64,000 nucleotides of DNA from Pisolithus tinctorius (Eukaryota > Basidiomycota > Agaricomycetes > Boletales > Pisolithaceae). Under the pieces are notes generated by a model, which was not told where the DNA came from, searched no databases, and saw only the letters and a list, made by a program, of their open reading frames with translations. The position numbers were made by a program, and so were the translations under genes. The stretch lies in NCBI GenBank assembly GCA_024663395.1, contig JANFAH010000009.1:930001-994000 (forward strand), read 5' to 3'. Shown here in pieces: positions 22,664 through 34,600 of the stretch. Each line of letters starts with the position of its first letter. Position 1 is the first letter of the stretch.

Positions 22664-25600
22664 TACACCTATCGATTCCGTTCCCAGCCACCCATCGCTT
22701 CCAGACCCATCGTACACGGCGACTTCGAACCGCCCCACCCCTGAACAGGGTTACTCGGCAGGGTCTACAAAAGGTAATCCATCTGGTTGGGCATCAAATC
22801 CCTAATCCATTTGAGCATTTTCTTCGTCGTGGAAGCGGTACAGAAAGCCAGTGGTAAGAACGACCGCACCTTGTGTATTCCCGACCACTACATCCGCAGA
22901 TTGATTATCTTGTCTCAACCTTAAATCCATAAATAAATGTAGACTGTAATCTTAGAGGGCTTCTTTACATTCTTGAGTGGGGAAGCCATGAGCCTCCCTT
23001 ACGAGTTCTCATTCTTAACGGGAAGTTACTCCTTGCGGACGTTCGTGGTCAGTATGATTTAGCAAGTCGCGTACCTGTGACACACTTAGGTCATTCATAA
23101 TTGTTACATGCGACAGCCTTCACGTAGCCTTGACCCTTAACCTCCAGGAATATACTGTGAGGCACTTATACGGTTTAATAAGTGAGGATACCAATCTACC
23201 AAGATGGATAAGCCGTGCAGCTTAGGGTTGCTAGGATTGGGGTCATGATTGCAAACTAAAACCAAAGCTTGGCGGTTTCGGAGATGCACTAAACCCTACT
23301 AGACTCTCTGTGTATCCCGTACGCCGCCAGAAATGGTGAATGATGATGGGAGACCAAGGAACGTTGCGAGTGCAACTGCGGTCTGCATAGGGTGAAAAGG
23401 GCTCGTGTATAGCTCCAAAGAACGAGCACTCGCTTGTGGGAGAAAAGAACTCATGGCACAACCCACCTGGGGCTGTGGGTGTCCACGCGGCACATGATGG
23501 GGATGTATAATCAAGAATTTTGCCACTTACAAAGACCCTGATGGTATGTGAAAACTGGGCCCCCGGTGGCGAGAATGTTGTTATTTATGTTGCGCAATCC
23601 AAGAACGGACCAAAAGGTAACGCCCGCATGAAGTATGTAACGAAAGTGAGTTCGCGGTACGCACAGTATATGTACGGATGGAAAAGGCAACCCGAGCAGG
23701 GAATGCGAAGCACCCTAAGCAAGCGATAGCAAGCGCAATGCCAATGTTTCTTGGTGGGCTGACTCTCCTCAGTCCGTTACACCGGCGAAACTTACATTTC
23801 GACACCTGTTCATGTGCTCAAACCACTGCATAAGAAGTAATCCAGGCTCGAGCACTTGGTAAATTGAGAGCGACGCGACGCTCGTGGGTAGCTAGGAGCA
23901 AGATTGAACCGTGGACGCGTGGTGTGCTTTGTCATGCGGGCAAGTACTTCGTTCATGTGCAGTCTGCCCCTTTCTTTACCTAGGAAACCTGCCAGAAACG
24001 ATTTTGAATACCTCCAGGTCCACTCCAGGGATGCAGAGAGGCCCACTAGACAATGGCAAACCTTAGGTTCTGAAGGCGCTGCCGCTATTAACACTTCGTT
24101 CTGGAGATCAAACACGGGACCGGACAGATGGCATGTTGGTACCTATTACCATACTGCTGGGGAACGTTCTGCCAAGGATCGTCACGCGACCGTGTCGTTG
24201 GACAGCCAGGAGAAGATAACTGTCTGGGAACCCTGGGTCATGAAAGTTCACAGACTTACCATGGTCGGTAAGTTGGATCCTTACAAGAGGGCCGCCAAGT
24301 GCGTCATAGCAGCGCCGTTGCCTCCATAAGTCCCGGCAACCTACGTCGCACTGTACGCATCAAGGCAGGGGAGGCACTACACCATATATGTGCTGTAGGT
24401 AGACAGCCATGTTGATGGGAGCCAGGTCAATGGAGATACGCAAGGGACTCAGGTAGCCATCGCAACAATACTGCAGCCGAAGTTACTACGGATCTACCTC
24501 GAAAAATATAAAAAGCACATACTGAAACGCAATTTGAGACTTGGGTGTGAACTTTGCGGGACAAGCACACGGCATAAAGCATATTTAGTCAACTTGTCAG
24601 AAGGTTGCCCGAGAATCGGATTGTGGTAAGAAGATATGCAAAAGCATAAGGTGTGCACGATCGTTCCAAGGCTTGCCGTTGAGCGGCAGTGGTTCCAGCC
24701 AATTTCCAAACGCTTGCTGGGGACAATTCAGCAGGGACAGGTTCAAGGTACGACGAATCTTGTGGCGCTGTTCCGCGGTCCGTAGCTACCCGGAGGGATC
24801 TAGTACTAAAATGTACATAATCCCCGCACGTGATGACGTTGACTTAATAGGCTTATCACAGGTTGTTTCGACCGCCTGTAAAATAATGGACAGAAGCTAC
24901 TCCAACTCACTTATCAACCTCTCATGCGGAGAATCATGCAATGATTGTGTGTTTCCCTGGTGTTGTAGTTCGACACCTTAAAAAAGAGGGAAATTTAGCA
25001 GCACAACGGGGATTGAAATATTCAAAAAAGTTAGCCGATCAATTGTTATGTCGTGGGAACAATCGCAAAGGTATGTTCTTAGATATATTTTTGTGTGCTA
25101 AGTCTAAATGTGGCTTCGGTTTTGTACAAAACCAGACCGGTGGGCTGGGGTGAAGTTGGAGCCGCCAAGGCTATGAAAATTTCGGAACTATCTGCATGCT
25201 TGGCCCATCGCCCGACTGCGTTCGGATGTCGCCAGCAATTTGGGGGCTATTCTCAACCTATTCTAGCTACGATCTTCGGCTCCCCACATCACTTTTCTGG
25301 ACCGAACCTACCTCTGAAAGTGAAATGAGGGTTTAGTAGCTATACAAACTCCTTGGCGCTGCACTTAGCAGACGGCGCCACATCAATATGTGCGCACCAG
25401 TGGGGGCTTCTAATACAAGACTAGTCGCAGTTTGTTATTTGCTGTAGATTCGATCAAACGTTCAGCAAGTCGAATAAGTATGTATTAGCCCCGAGTTGAG
25501 GAGCCGTAAGTACATAACTTGGAATGTTTCGTTCCAGGGGCGCCATCACAACCACAGGAAAACATACAAGTGCCCGAGTTGGTTGACAGTCGGACATTCA

Positions 25601-27961
25601 TGATTGGCCCATCGGTCGATCGATCTGAAGGCCGGGCCAATCACACGGAGGGCGTCTATATATGGAAGTGTCAAGTCACCGCGAAGAGTTTGTCAAACCG
25701 AGGTCATCCGAATCACCGAACGAAGCACGTGAACCACACAACGCCAGCATCATCATGACATCGCACCATCGTGGCAACCTCACAGGCGCCCCCACAGAAC
25801 ATTCAACGGGTCCATACAACAATACCGATGACTTCCGGTGCTGAAGCAGACGGCGCGCACAAAAACTTGAAACTGGGTCGCGAGTTCGATAAGTGGCGAG
25901 GCAGGTCCCACTGCCAAGTCGTAGAAGACGCTCCCGGCGTCTATAAGCAATTTTCCCACCACCTAACTTATAACCAACTCACAGGAGAATTTCAGGACCA
26001 AACAGCAATAGCTTCAGGGCTCCTCAGGGCCGCCCCGCATGTCGGAGTAATGATGACTCCGCCACCAAGCATTCAGAAAAGGTTAAAGAGGATTGTCGTT
26101 GGCCGAATTAATCATTATCATATCAGGGGCCGCCAGACATTTTTTTTCTTGGGATCAGACAGTTTCATCAGAATCAGAAAATGCTGACCGAAGAACTTTC
26201 TAATACGCTCCATTGACGTTAGAATCCGACCCCCCGTGGTTTTGTCCAAGGGAAAGGTAAATCAGGTCCACATCCCTGTTCAATCCCATGGGCCGCCACT
26301 CCGAGGATCGATCACCAGTGGTGTACAAAGACACGGCAGACATGGATTGTATAGCACTGTTAACCTGGACAGCTGATCGCGATGCGGTCCGCACCCAGCC
26401 ACCAAGAGATTATGGTGAGTTGAACATCTGGGCGGTCACAAATGGCGCATTATCAAGGAGAATGCCAAATGAGGTTGCTGTGAACCTAGGCACGAACTTT
26501 ACACCGATACTCACAGTAAGTACGTATGCACTCGAGCGGGCAACTAAACCCACCAGCGAAATTTGAGCAAAAATGGTGGCCCAGCCCCTCAGCGAGAGGA
26601 ACCGACAGATGCGGCAGTCACAACATTGGCTGGGGTTTGCTCGCTGCTCCGTTTGCCGAAAAGCCCAAGAACAGGCAGTATCTGGTCATTATCGGTGCCT
26701 TTATGGCTGAGACCGGTAACTTAACTCTGGGGGAGGAATGATTGGACCTATCAGGAGCTATTGGTAGGCTGCAAAATATGGCGTGGAGGAATGAAGTGAT
26801 GGCGGTGAAGCTCAGTGAAGACGCTATACCAGGAGTTGGCGACCACTGGGCGGACCGCGATCGATCGGGGAGCTCGCGATCTAAGAATATTATCAAAATC
26901 GACCGTAAAAAAGGTGACCAAAATCTGGCGAACACGATCGAATAAGGGCCACCATCGTCGCTCAGCTGACTTTTTTTTTTCTGATCAAGGGCGTTGAACC
27001 AAGTTCTAGTTGTGGCTGCTGCCAAGAAGGGGGGAGGGAGGGGTAATAACAAAATGGCAAAGGAGAACCCGAGAAACGTGCTTAGTAGCTCCGATCACTA
27101 GCACTCGCCTGCAACGATTCATTGCCAATAGTAACAACCATCCCAGTCTGCCCAGAGGCGCTGCTCCGCGGTCCCCCCATTTTCGGAAATGAGGGCGAAT
27201 TGAAATACGGCAGTCTGTCGTGTACCGATCATGGCTGCGCCCCCTGCGCTTATGCGGGTATATGCCCCATGGCTGTCGTCGTCGAGGTCCATACAGCTGT
27301 GATGCGGTTCCCTCTCGACTGAGCCAACATTAGTGATATATGGCTTAGATATCAATCAAGAAGGTCCTTAGGCGCTCGGCGCCCACTACAGCATGTAGCA
27401 TCGTCGGCACCCTGATTTAGTGTCGTTACTGTTCACTTTCACGCGAAGGAAATTGATCACCATCGGTCCATCGGGAGTGAAGAAAAGTATTCGGTATTAG
27501 TTGTACACAAATCCAAACGAGGTGTGTTAGAAGGAATGAACGAAGAGGGGTCGAGCTAATAAAAAAGTATAATAACTAACATCGTAATAGACTACACTGT
27601 GGGTCAGATATCTTTTGTTTTTGTTGCGCATTGCCCCTCGTGTCGAGTGTGGACCAGGGCCGGCAGATTACATTCATCTCCGCACGGTCCCGTTCGCGTG
27701 CCAGATACAGACAACACCCTGAGCCCTAGTGCCTATCGTAGTAAAAGTCCGATTCCAGCCGTGGCTGCACACAAGTCACGGAAGCGTCTTCGATTCGCCC
27801 CCCACCCCCACGGCCGCGGGCATGGGGCGATCGGGTAAAGACGGCCGCCACGTAAACATCGATAAGGTTCGAGCGACAAGGGGAAGAAACAAACTCAAGC
27901 ACGAGGACTTAGCCACGCCCCGCCTCTGCCATTTCGGCTGGCTAAAGTCAGACAATGACCT
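22664..27961. other. 5.3-kb interval without a supportable gene
   Basis: This is the longest gene-free stretch in the window, between the 3' ends of the P450 and homeodomain genes. Short frames occur on both strands, the longest being 141 residues at 23904-24329 and about 140 at 25771-26187 and 26618-27052, but none shows a domain, and I could not join any into a spliced model. I saw no terminal repeats, no reverse transcriptase or transposase motif, and no tandem array. It may hold decayed mobile DNA, noncoding RNA or rapidly evolving small genes. Confidence 0.5.
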
Positions 27962-29864
27962 TTACGTCTCGCCGTAGTAACCATGTGCATGATCCCCTGG
28001 TGCCAACCGGCTATCGGAACCATGTGACGCGCTCTGGAGGTAGCCTGGTGGGATGAGGGGTGGATGCTGCGCAGCATGATGCGACGCATGTGAGGGATGG
28101 TGTAGTGGTGGCAGCGCATGTGAATGAGACGGTGAATATAGTGATGACCCATGATGGTTTCCGCCGCCACCTGTACCATTCAGTGTGTGCGAGTTGAATG
28201 GGTGGTTACTGGGGGAGAGTGATGCGGGTGAAGACATGGGCACCCCAGATGGAATGTAGTGACCGCCGCCGCCGCCCCCTTGGCCGGAATGATGGCTGTG
28301 CCCACCGCCTCCAGCATACCCCATTGCAAGCCTCGGCCCAGCCGTGCCGAAATCCTGTCCGCCCCCTAGCGCCCCGGGACTTCCTCCGCTGTACTGGTGC
28401 GAGGAACGTCCCGGCATAGCCCCAAGGAGATGGCGACTCGATCCCACGTAATCTGGCGCGTTGACTGAAGGTCCACCTACGCCCCCGCCGATGGCCTGCA
28501 AAGACATCGGATGGTATAGTTGGAGGCTGTCTGCTGGCATGGAGGCCCTCCTGGCGAGCGGCTCTAGCGCCGAGCTAGGCGGCACAGTACGTCCTTGGGG
28601 CGGGTAGGGTGCAGAAGTTGTCGGACCTTGCGCGGCTTTGTGCGCAGGGGCAAGGATACGACGCCGAGCCTGTGTAGACTGGATCAGATCCTGCGGAATG
28701 GTGTCAGACAAGGACGAAACGACGCACATTAATCATCCAATTCGAGACTTGGCTCATACTAAGACCCGTGGCATGACAAAGCTGTTTCTTCTCTTCCTCG
28801 CTGGGATACGGATGGTCCGAATGACGATGCAACCAGGCTTTCAGATAGTCAGTTGTCTCCTTGGGCAATTTGCCTCGCTTCCTCGTGGGTCGGTCGACGA
28901 GTGTCGAGGGAGCGGGGGCTTGCTGGGGAGAACGTGTTGGCGACGAGGTCGACGGTTGGGTGGACGTGGCATTCCCTGCGGCAGGAGGCTGCTGAGTGTT
29001 GGAAAGTGAGCTAGACGTAGTATTGTAAGGATTGGGGGGCAATACGAAATCTTGATGGTTAGGGAAAGACCACTCGTCTGACTTTGGCACAGATGATGTG
29101 AGGTATGCTCTACGGTCTTGCTGACCAGCTAGGCGGTCGGTATTAGGATACATTTGAGGCTGCCCATTGAAGGTCGAGTGGCGCATGGTATCGTGGCCAC
29201 TCATAGGTTGCTGGCCCGGAGTAGAGTTAGGACGTGAGATACCGTGCGGGGAGTTGGCCCAACCGTCGCCTTCGATGTAAGAGACGGGGCGGAGATCTGA
29301 GGTGAGTGGGGAGCCAAAGGCAGACGGGGGGATTTGGGAGCTGGATGCGGTGGAGCTGGAGAGGGAGGTGGGGGGGTATGGGGACGTCTCACCGTAAGCG
29401 GTGTTGAGATGAGTGTCGAGTCTGGGACGGACGGACGACTTATCGCTAGCGGCGTCCTGGGTATCCAATGGGGACGGGAAGTGATAGGACCCTAGATTAG
29501 ATTGATTAATAGGTATGTGGGGTCTACGAGCGCTAGGGAGGGGATATGGAGAATGTCTGTAGCGGGTATTTGTAGACGAGTCTGCGGAAAGGCTTGGCAG
29601 GGAAGCACGACGAATTTCACTTCGAAAGGGGTCCTGGAATGTGGTGAAAATAGAAGGCAGCTGAACCTTGTTAGTATCGAGGGTGGGGTCTGAATCGGAT
29701 TTATCGTCTGGCTGCGTTCCAGAAGCAGCGAAGCTCCATGAGTGTTGTTCCGAGGAGATGACAGCAGCGGATGGCTGTGGGGAGGATGAGGGAGAGGGGC
29801 CCTTGTCGGGACGGGAGGCAATGCTAGATTCTGTGTCCGGCACGGAGGCTGTGGAGGCAGACAT
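27962..29864 (-). CDS. TALE-class homeodomain transcription factor
   Basis: Two exons, 29864-28728 and 28669-27962, give 614 residues. The first 320 are Ser/Pro/Thr-rich and look disordered. The homeodomain starts at KRGKLPKETTDYLKAWLH; HSDHPYPSEEEK carries the three-residue loop extension (PYP) of the TALE class. The recognition helix is split by the intron as SQVSNWMIN and ARRRILAP, with Asn51 and Arg53 intact. The C-terminal 225 residues are rich in Gly, His, Ser and Pro, typical of a low-complexity regulatory region. Agaricomycete proteins of this class include regulators of fruiting-body development, but assignment to a named one such as hom2 would need an alignment. The 1.8-kb upstream region suggests complex control. 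See the finding on retention of the single intron. Confidence 0.9.
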
Positions 29865-31632
29865 TCGTCGTTGGAGATGGTCAAGGTCTGTATCAGAGGG
29901 ACTGTGGAAAAGAACGTGGAAGCGGAAGGGAAAAAAACAGAGGACAAGAAATTATTAACGACGTGACGGACTTGCTAAGGCACGGAAGACCCACACGATG
30001 GCCGGAGAGGCGCAATTTGACAAATCGTCTGCAATGGCGGGGAGCTGTTCGGACTTTGGATCGATGCTGGGTGGGAGAGGACGGAGGTGAGTAGACCGGT
30101 TTACGGGAGAAGGGAGAGGGATGATAATATGAGATTTGAACGGATGATGGAGGAAAGACATAAAGGAATGAAGAAGTGACATGAACTGAGATCTTGACAC
30201 GACATGACAGCGGCTTATGAAATCAGATCTGGCACGATTGGAGGCGCGGTACGTACTACGGGTGGGGGGAGGAAAGGATATGGACTCACAGTGAGAGTTG
30301 GAACTGGGCGACGTCGTAGGGATGGATGGGCAGTGTGGAAGTGCCTTGCTCGATCATTTGAGCGGGGCGGGGGTTATTGGAATAGTAGCACTGGGAGGAG
30401 AAGGCAGAGCAGATGCAGGTGCAGGGTGAGAGGCCAGGGAGGGCGAAGAGGGAACTAGCGTGACTCCGATGGGGGACTTTTATGCGCACACTGACTGGCA
30501 AGCCGAGAGTCCTTTAGTGCAAGGCACGCATGGATGCCATCCGACAATTATGATGTCCTGGGAAGCTTTAACGTTTATGGCCGGACATATCATGTCTCTC
30601 AGATATGATCATACCATCGCCTGTGGCAAACCCAGGGATTCCCGGTCGCGAACAAGGACCCCCCCCCCTCCCGAATCACCGAAAATCGCAAATATTATTA
30701 TTGCAATTATCATATTTAGCAGCATCGGAGTATACAAATATTTATATTTCACAATATTTTATCACCCCATCGTCCAATCAGATCTCTCGCCTTCCGGTTC
30801 GGTCCCGTTCCGTCATGCGAGGCACGACAACAATCGCGCCGAGGCCGACAACGACCCACGAAAAAAAACATTATTCTCTTACATTCCACCTTCCCTGTCA
30901 GTGCTTTCCCTTTGACTTTTTTCGAAATCACCATTCCGGACCCGTGGTAACAGCATATTTCCCAGCATCCTCGTCCCCACCATCGCAACCGCACGGCTGC
31001 TGTTGTGCATCATTCGCAAGGTACGCTCCTTGACGAAATCCCTCCCTCGAATTGGGCATATTGCTCCACATACGCGCACAGGGCCCTCGAGGTCATCATA
31101 TTAGATGTATATGGGTTTCACATTCTCCCTTTGGTACACAGCACTGCACTTGCCTTCTTCATACCAATTCAGGCACACTAGTCGAACCGACCTTTGCTCC
31201 TTCACAGCCCCCCAACGGCGTCCTCACCATTCCTCAATACCTTGGACCCTCCAGTTTACTATTAGTCTTCACGATCACCCCATTATAATTATCACATGAA
31301 TAATCACAAAACCCTGGGATGAGCATGTGTATGCACCGAACGACGCGCCGAAGATCACGAGATCCAGATTGCCCTGAACCAAACACATTCCGATGCCGAA
31401 TTCCCTTCCGTTGCTTCTTGCGGGATCGTTCCAATTCGCCATCAAATTCGTACGTAATCACACAAGCCTTTCCCACGGCCACTTCCATTAGAAAACAACG
31501 CCCTAATACATAGCAAAAACCCGTCGACAGATCCTTTCTAGTACAAGTCCGAGTCTGTAGATCAAAGCTAGCTTGCAAATATCACAACTCCCAAAAGGCT
31601 GTCGTCATGCAACCTATGATGCCGAGATATCG
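29865..31632. other. Long upstream region of the homeodomain gene
   Basis: These 1.77 kb lie between the homeodomain start and the NUD1-like 3' end, both on the minus strand. About 29890-30480 is purine-biased on the plus strand (CT-rich on the sense strand), as in many basidiomycete promoters. About 30680-30780 is strongly AT-rich and follows a run of C at 30659-30669. No coding model was found. Confidence 0.5.
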
Positions 31633-34600
31633 TTAGGACCCTTCGGCACCCGCACTATTCCCTGCTGACCCTGACTTGCCCTTCAGACCTTTGATCGTCT
31701 TCTGCTGCTTGCTCAGAATGCCCTGTAGTAGATGATTAGCCTTTATCCGCTCCTTCTCCGTCGCCTCCACCCCGTCTAACATCCGCATTCGAGGACAGGC
31801 CCGCATCACAAGTCCCCTGTAGGCCAGTCGCCCAACGTAGACATCATCCGGTAGGTCCCGACGGAACTTGGCATCTAGTTCCTGCCACCCGTATCCACGG
31901 TCCCCTCGCCAGCCTCCTTGCTGTTGCAATCCACCCTGCCCTTGTTCATGCCCCCCATTCTCGGACGGTTGGAGCGCGTCAGGCACGTCCCGCACCAAAA
32001 GGGGCAAGTACCACCCAAGTGTACAGGGGTTCATCCTGAATGAGATCCAAATATGGTCAGCAGCAAGTTCATTCCCCGAAATTTTTCCCTATACAAGGAC
32101 AAGAACAAAGTTTTGTGACTGGATCCATCCGTGATGGAAATTCCCGCAACTGCTATGAAAAAGGCAGGCCGGAACGTGTCCCCTTGCCCCTTTCCTCTCT
32201 CATCTGCATGCCGCATCTTGATATGATACGGTTGATGAAACCCAAAATTCGGCACACTACGGAAGAAGGCGTGATGGAACCATCAGGAAGCACTCACCTC
32301 ACATCTAGCATTTCCAGTTCGGGCATCCGTTGAAGGACACGGATCAGCGGTTTAGTTCCCTTTAAGCGGGATCCTATCATGGTTAGCTTGTTCATTCTCG
32401 TCAGGCCTTCTAGCGCAGCCACATCCTCCAAGAAATTGTAATTGAGGTTCAACACTCGCAAGTTGGGCACCAGCTGTCCCAACTGGCGTGGCAGTCCCGT
32501 TAGCCTGCACGCAGCCACCTCGAGATATATGAGATTGTAGCACGGCTCGTCGATGAAATCACTCTTCAGCTTGTTGCCTAGTGAACAAGGACCCAGCGTC
32601 AGTTTCCCACCACTGCCTTCATACCCAAAATCCGGCTTGGAAACCAAACCCACCAGAGAGATACAGCCTCTTTACGTCCCGAAACTGCCGAGTGGGGAGA
32701 TGACTGCAGATCGTCGTCATTATCATGGCATATCAAAATCCACACACCCACAATTCGCCATCAAAAAAGGAGGGTTCAGGTACGCATGATGAAAGATCCC
32801 GTCAGCATTCACGTTACCCTCTCCCAAATGCCGACAGGACACAGCGCTTATGTCGGATCGGAAACAGGAAAACAAACTTACAAGTCACGACAGCTCTGGT
32901 TTCGCATGCTAAGGTTCTCCAGCTTTCCCAAGCGTTCCCCCTTTACGAGACCTTGCAGGGAGTTATTGTCCACATATAGTGTGCGTAGATTTCCGAGTGG
33001 TGCCACGTTCAACGTTTGCAGTCGATTATTGCTCGCCCGTAAAATGCGCAGTCTTGGCATCGTCCCTCCGGGCTCGATTTGTTCCAGTGCATTCCCGTCT
33101 ATGTAGTCAGCACGTAAGATGGGGGGGAGTAGCGCCAAACGCCAACAAAAGAACCGTCATCGCCATCATTTCAGGAACATTCCTTGTGACCAACACGCAC
33201 CGACATTCAAAGCAATTAATGCAGGCAGGCTCGTAGCCAATCCGGATATCTTGGTCAGTCGGTTCTGACTCAGGTTGAGCATCTCCAATCTGGGCCTGTG
33301 CACAGGGATGATAACGCGGTTTGAAGCCGATCAGAAACGATGGGAAATCGGAGCAGATAAATGGATTTGGAGTCTGATGGAAGGACCTTACCAGCGGTAC
33401 AAACTCAGGTCAATTTCTTGAATGAGGTTGTCCTGAACGCTCAGCTTCGTCAGCCCATCTAATTTCTGGAGGCCGTCGAGGCCGGTGATTTTGTTGCCAT
33501 CTGCTCGCAGCTCTCTGAGGTGGCGGAGACACTGCAATTCTTTTTTGTTTCAAACAAACAGCCTAAAATCAGTTACGCCGCACTCTCCAATTCATTCCCA
33601 CTTACGTGTCAACGAGTCGATTTCATTATGGCTGATATCCAAGTTCTCGAGATTCAGTAAGTGACTGAATGAGGTGATGGCTGTCAAACTCCGGGTGCCA
33701 TGAGTTCGGGAATATTAGCGATGGCGCCGCCTGAAACACCTACAGATTCGATGCGACAGAAAGTGTCCGCACGGACCCGGGTATGCCACTCAACCACGAC
33801 AGCCGATTCGCATTCCTGTCAACCATGCGATAAGAGGCAGTGGTCAGATTCCCCCACGTGTCTGTTCGTAACCAGCACCTACAGTATCAGTGAGTCGAGC
33901 TTGGGCATAAATTCTTTCAACCTCGCTACGCTCTCTAGAGACTTCTGGGAGAGATCGATGCAGTTCAACTCCTCCCAATACGGCTCAAAGGGCTGCACGT
34001 CCGTGATCACCTGGACAAGTTTATCGTGCGCAAGACCAAAGGAACATTCGGTTAAGAAGGTCGCATTCATACGAGTATCCTGCTCAGTGAAGTTACTCCT
34101 CTGAGACATCGAAAACAACCGTCTGGTTGCGCCACTCGAGTTCACCACGGCCATCTGACTGCTCGGTCGACGATTACCCAGCGGCAGTAGCTGATGATCG
34201 GACGACCTGCCGGACGTCGAGGACCTCGTAGGGGATCCAGGGCTCTCCTCTGTTCCTCGGTAGGTATCATGTCAACTTCGCTAAGGGAAACAATGGCTTA
34301 CCTGTAATTTCGAGCTTATGCATCATTTCCGCCAGTCGTTTCGACCTAGCAGAAAGCGAGCAGCCAGATGAAGATTCACTAGGATCAAGTGAAGTCGTTG
34401 TGGATGTCATGACACTTGTCCCAACATCGTCGTCGCTCTCGTGTGGCTTCGTCCTGAGACCTCTGATGGGTCCGTCTCGTTTCCCGTCTGAGAAGCTTAC
34501 GGATCGTCTGTGTCCGATCTTCTGCGCTGGCGTACGGAACCTATCGCGATTCGGGTCTTTCATGACGGATACGGGGGTAACGCTCGTACTCTTCAGCGCC

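Noticed and set aside
23904..24329. A 141-codon open frame in the gene-poor interval
   Set aside because: It has no domain, an overlapping frame of similar length on the other strand, and no joinable exons.
26618..27052. A minus-strand open frame of about 144 codons
   Set aside because: No motif, composition unlike the real genes, and nothing to splice to; likely chance.
22664..27961. A transposon or retroelement explaining the gene-free interval
   Set aside because: No terminal repeats, target duplications, integrase, transposase or reverse transcriptase motifs were seen.
32654..32684. A very short exon of 14 or 31 bases in the NUD1-like gene
   Set aside because: The 31-base version hits a stop in phase and the 14-base one drops conserved residues; a 50-base exon from 32703 keeps phase and restores FRDVKRLYLSGN.
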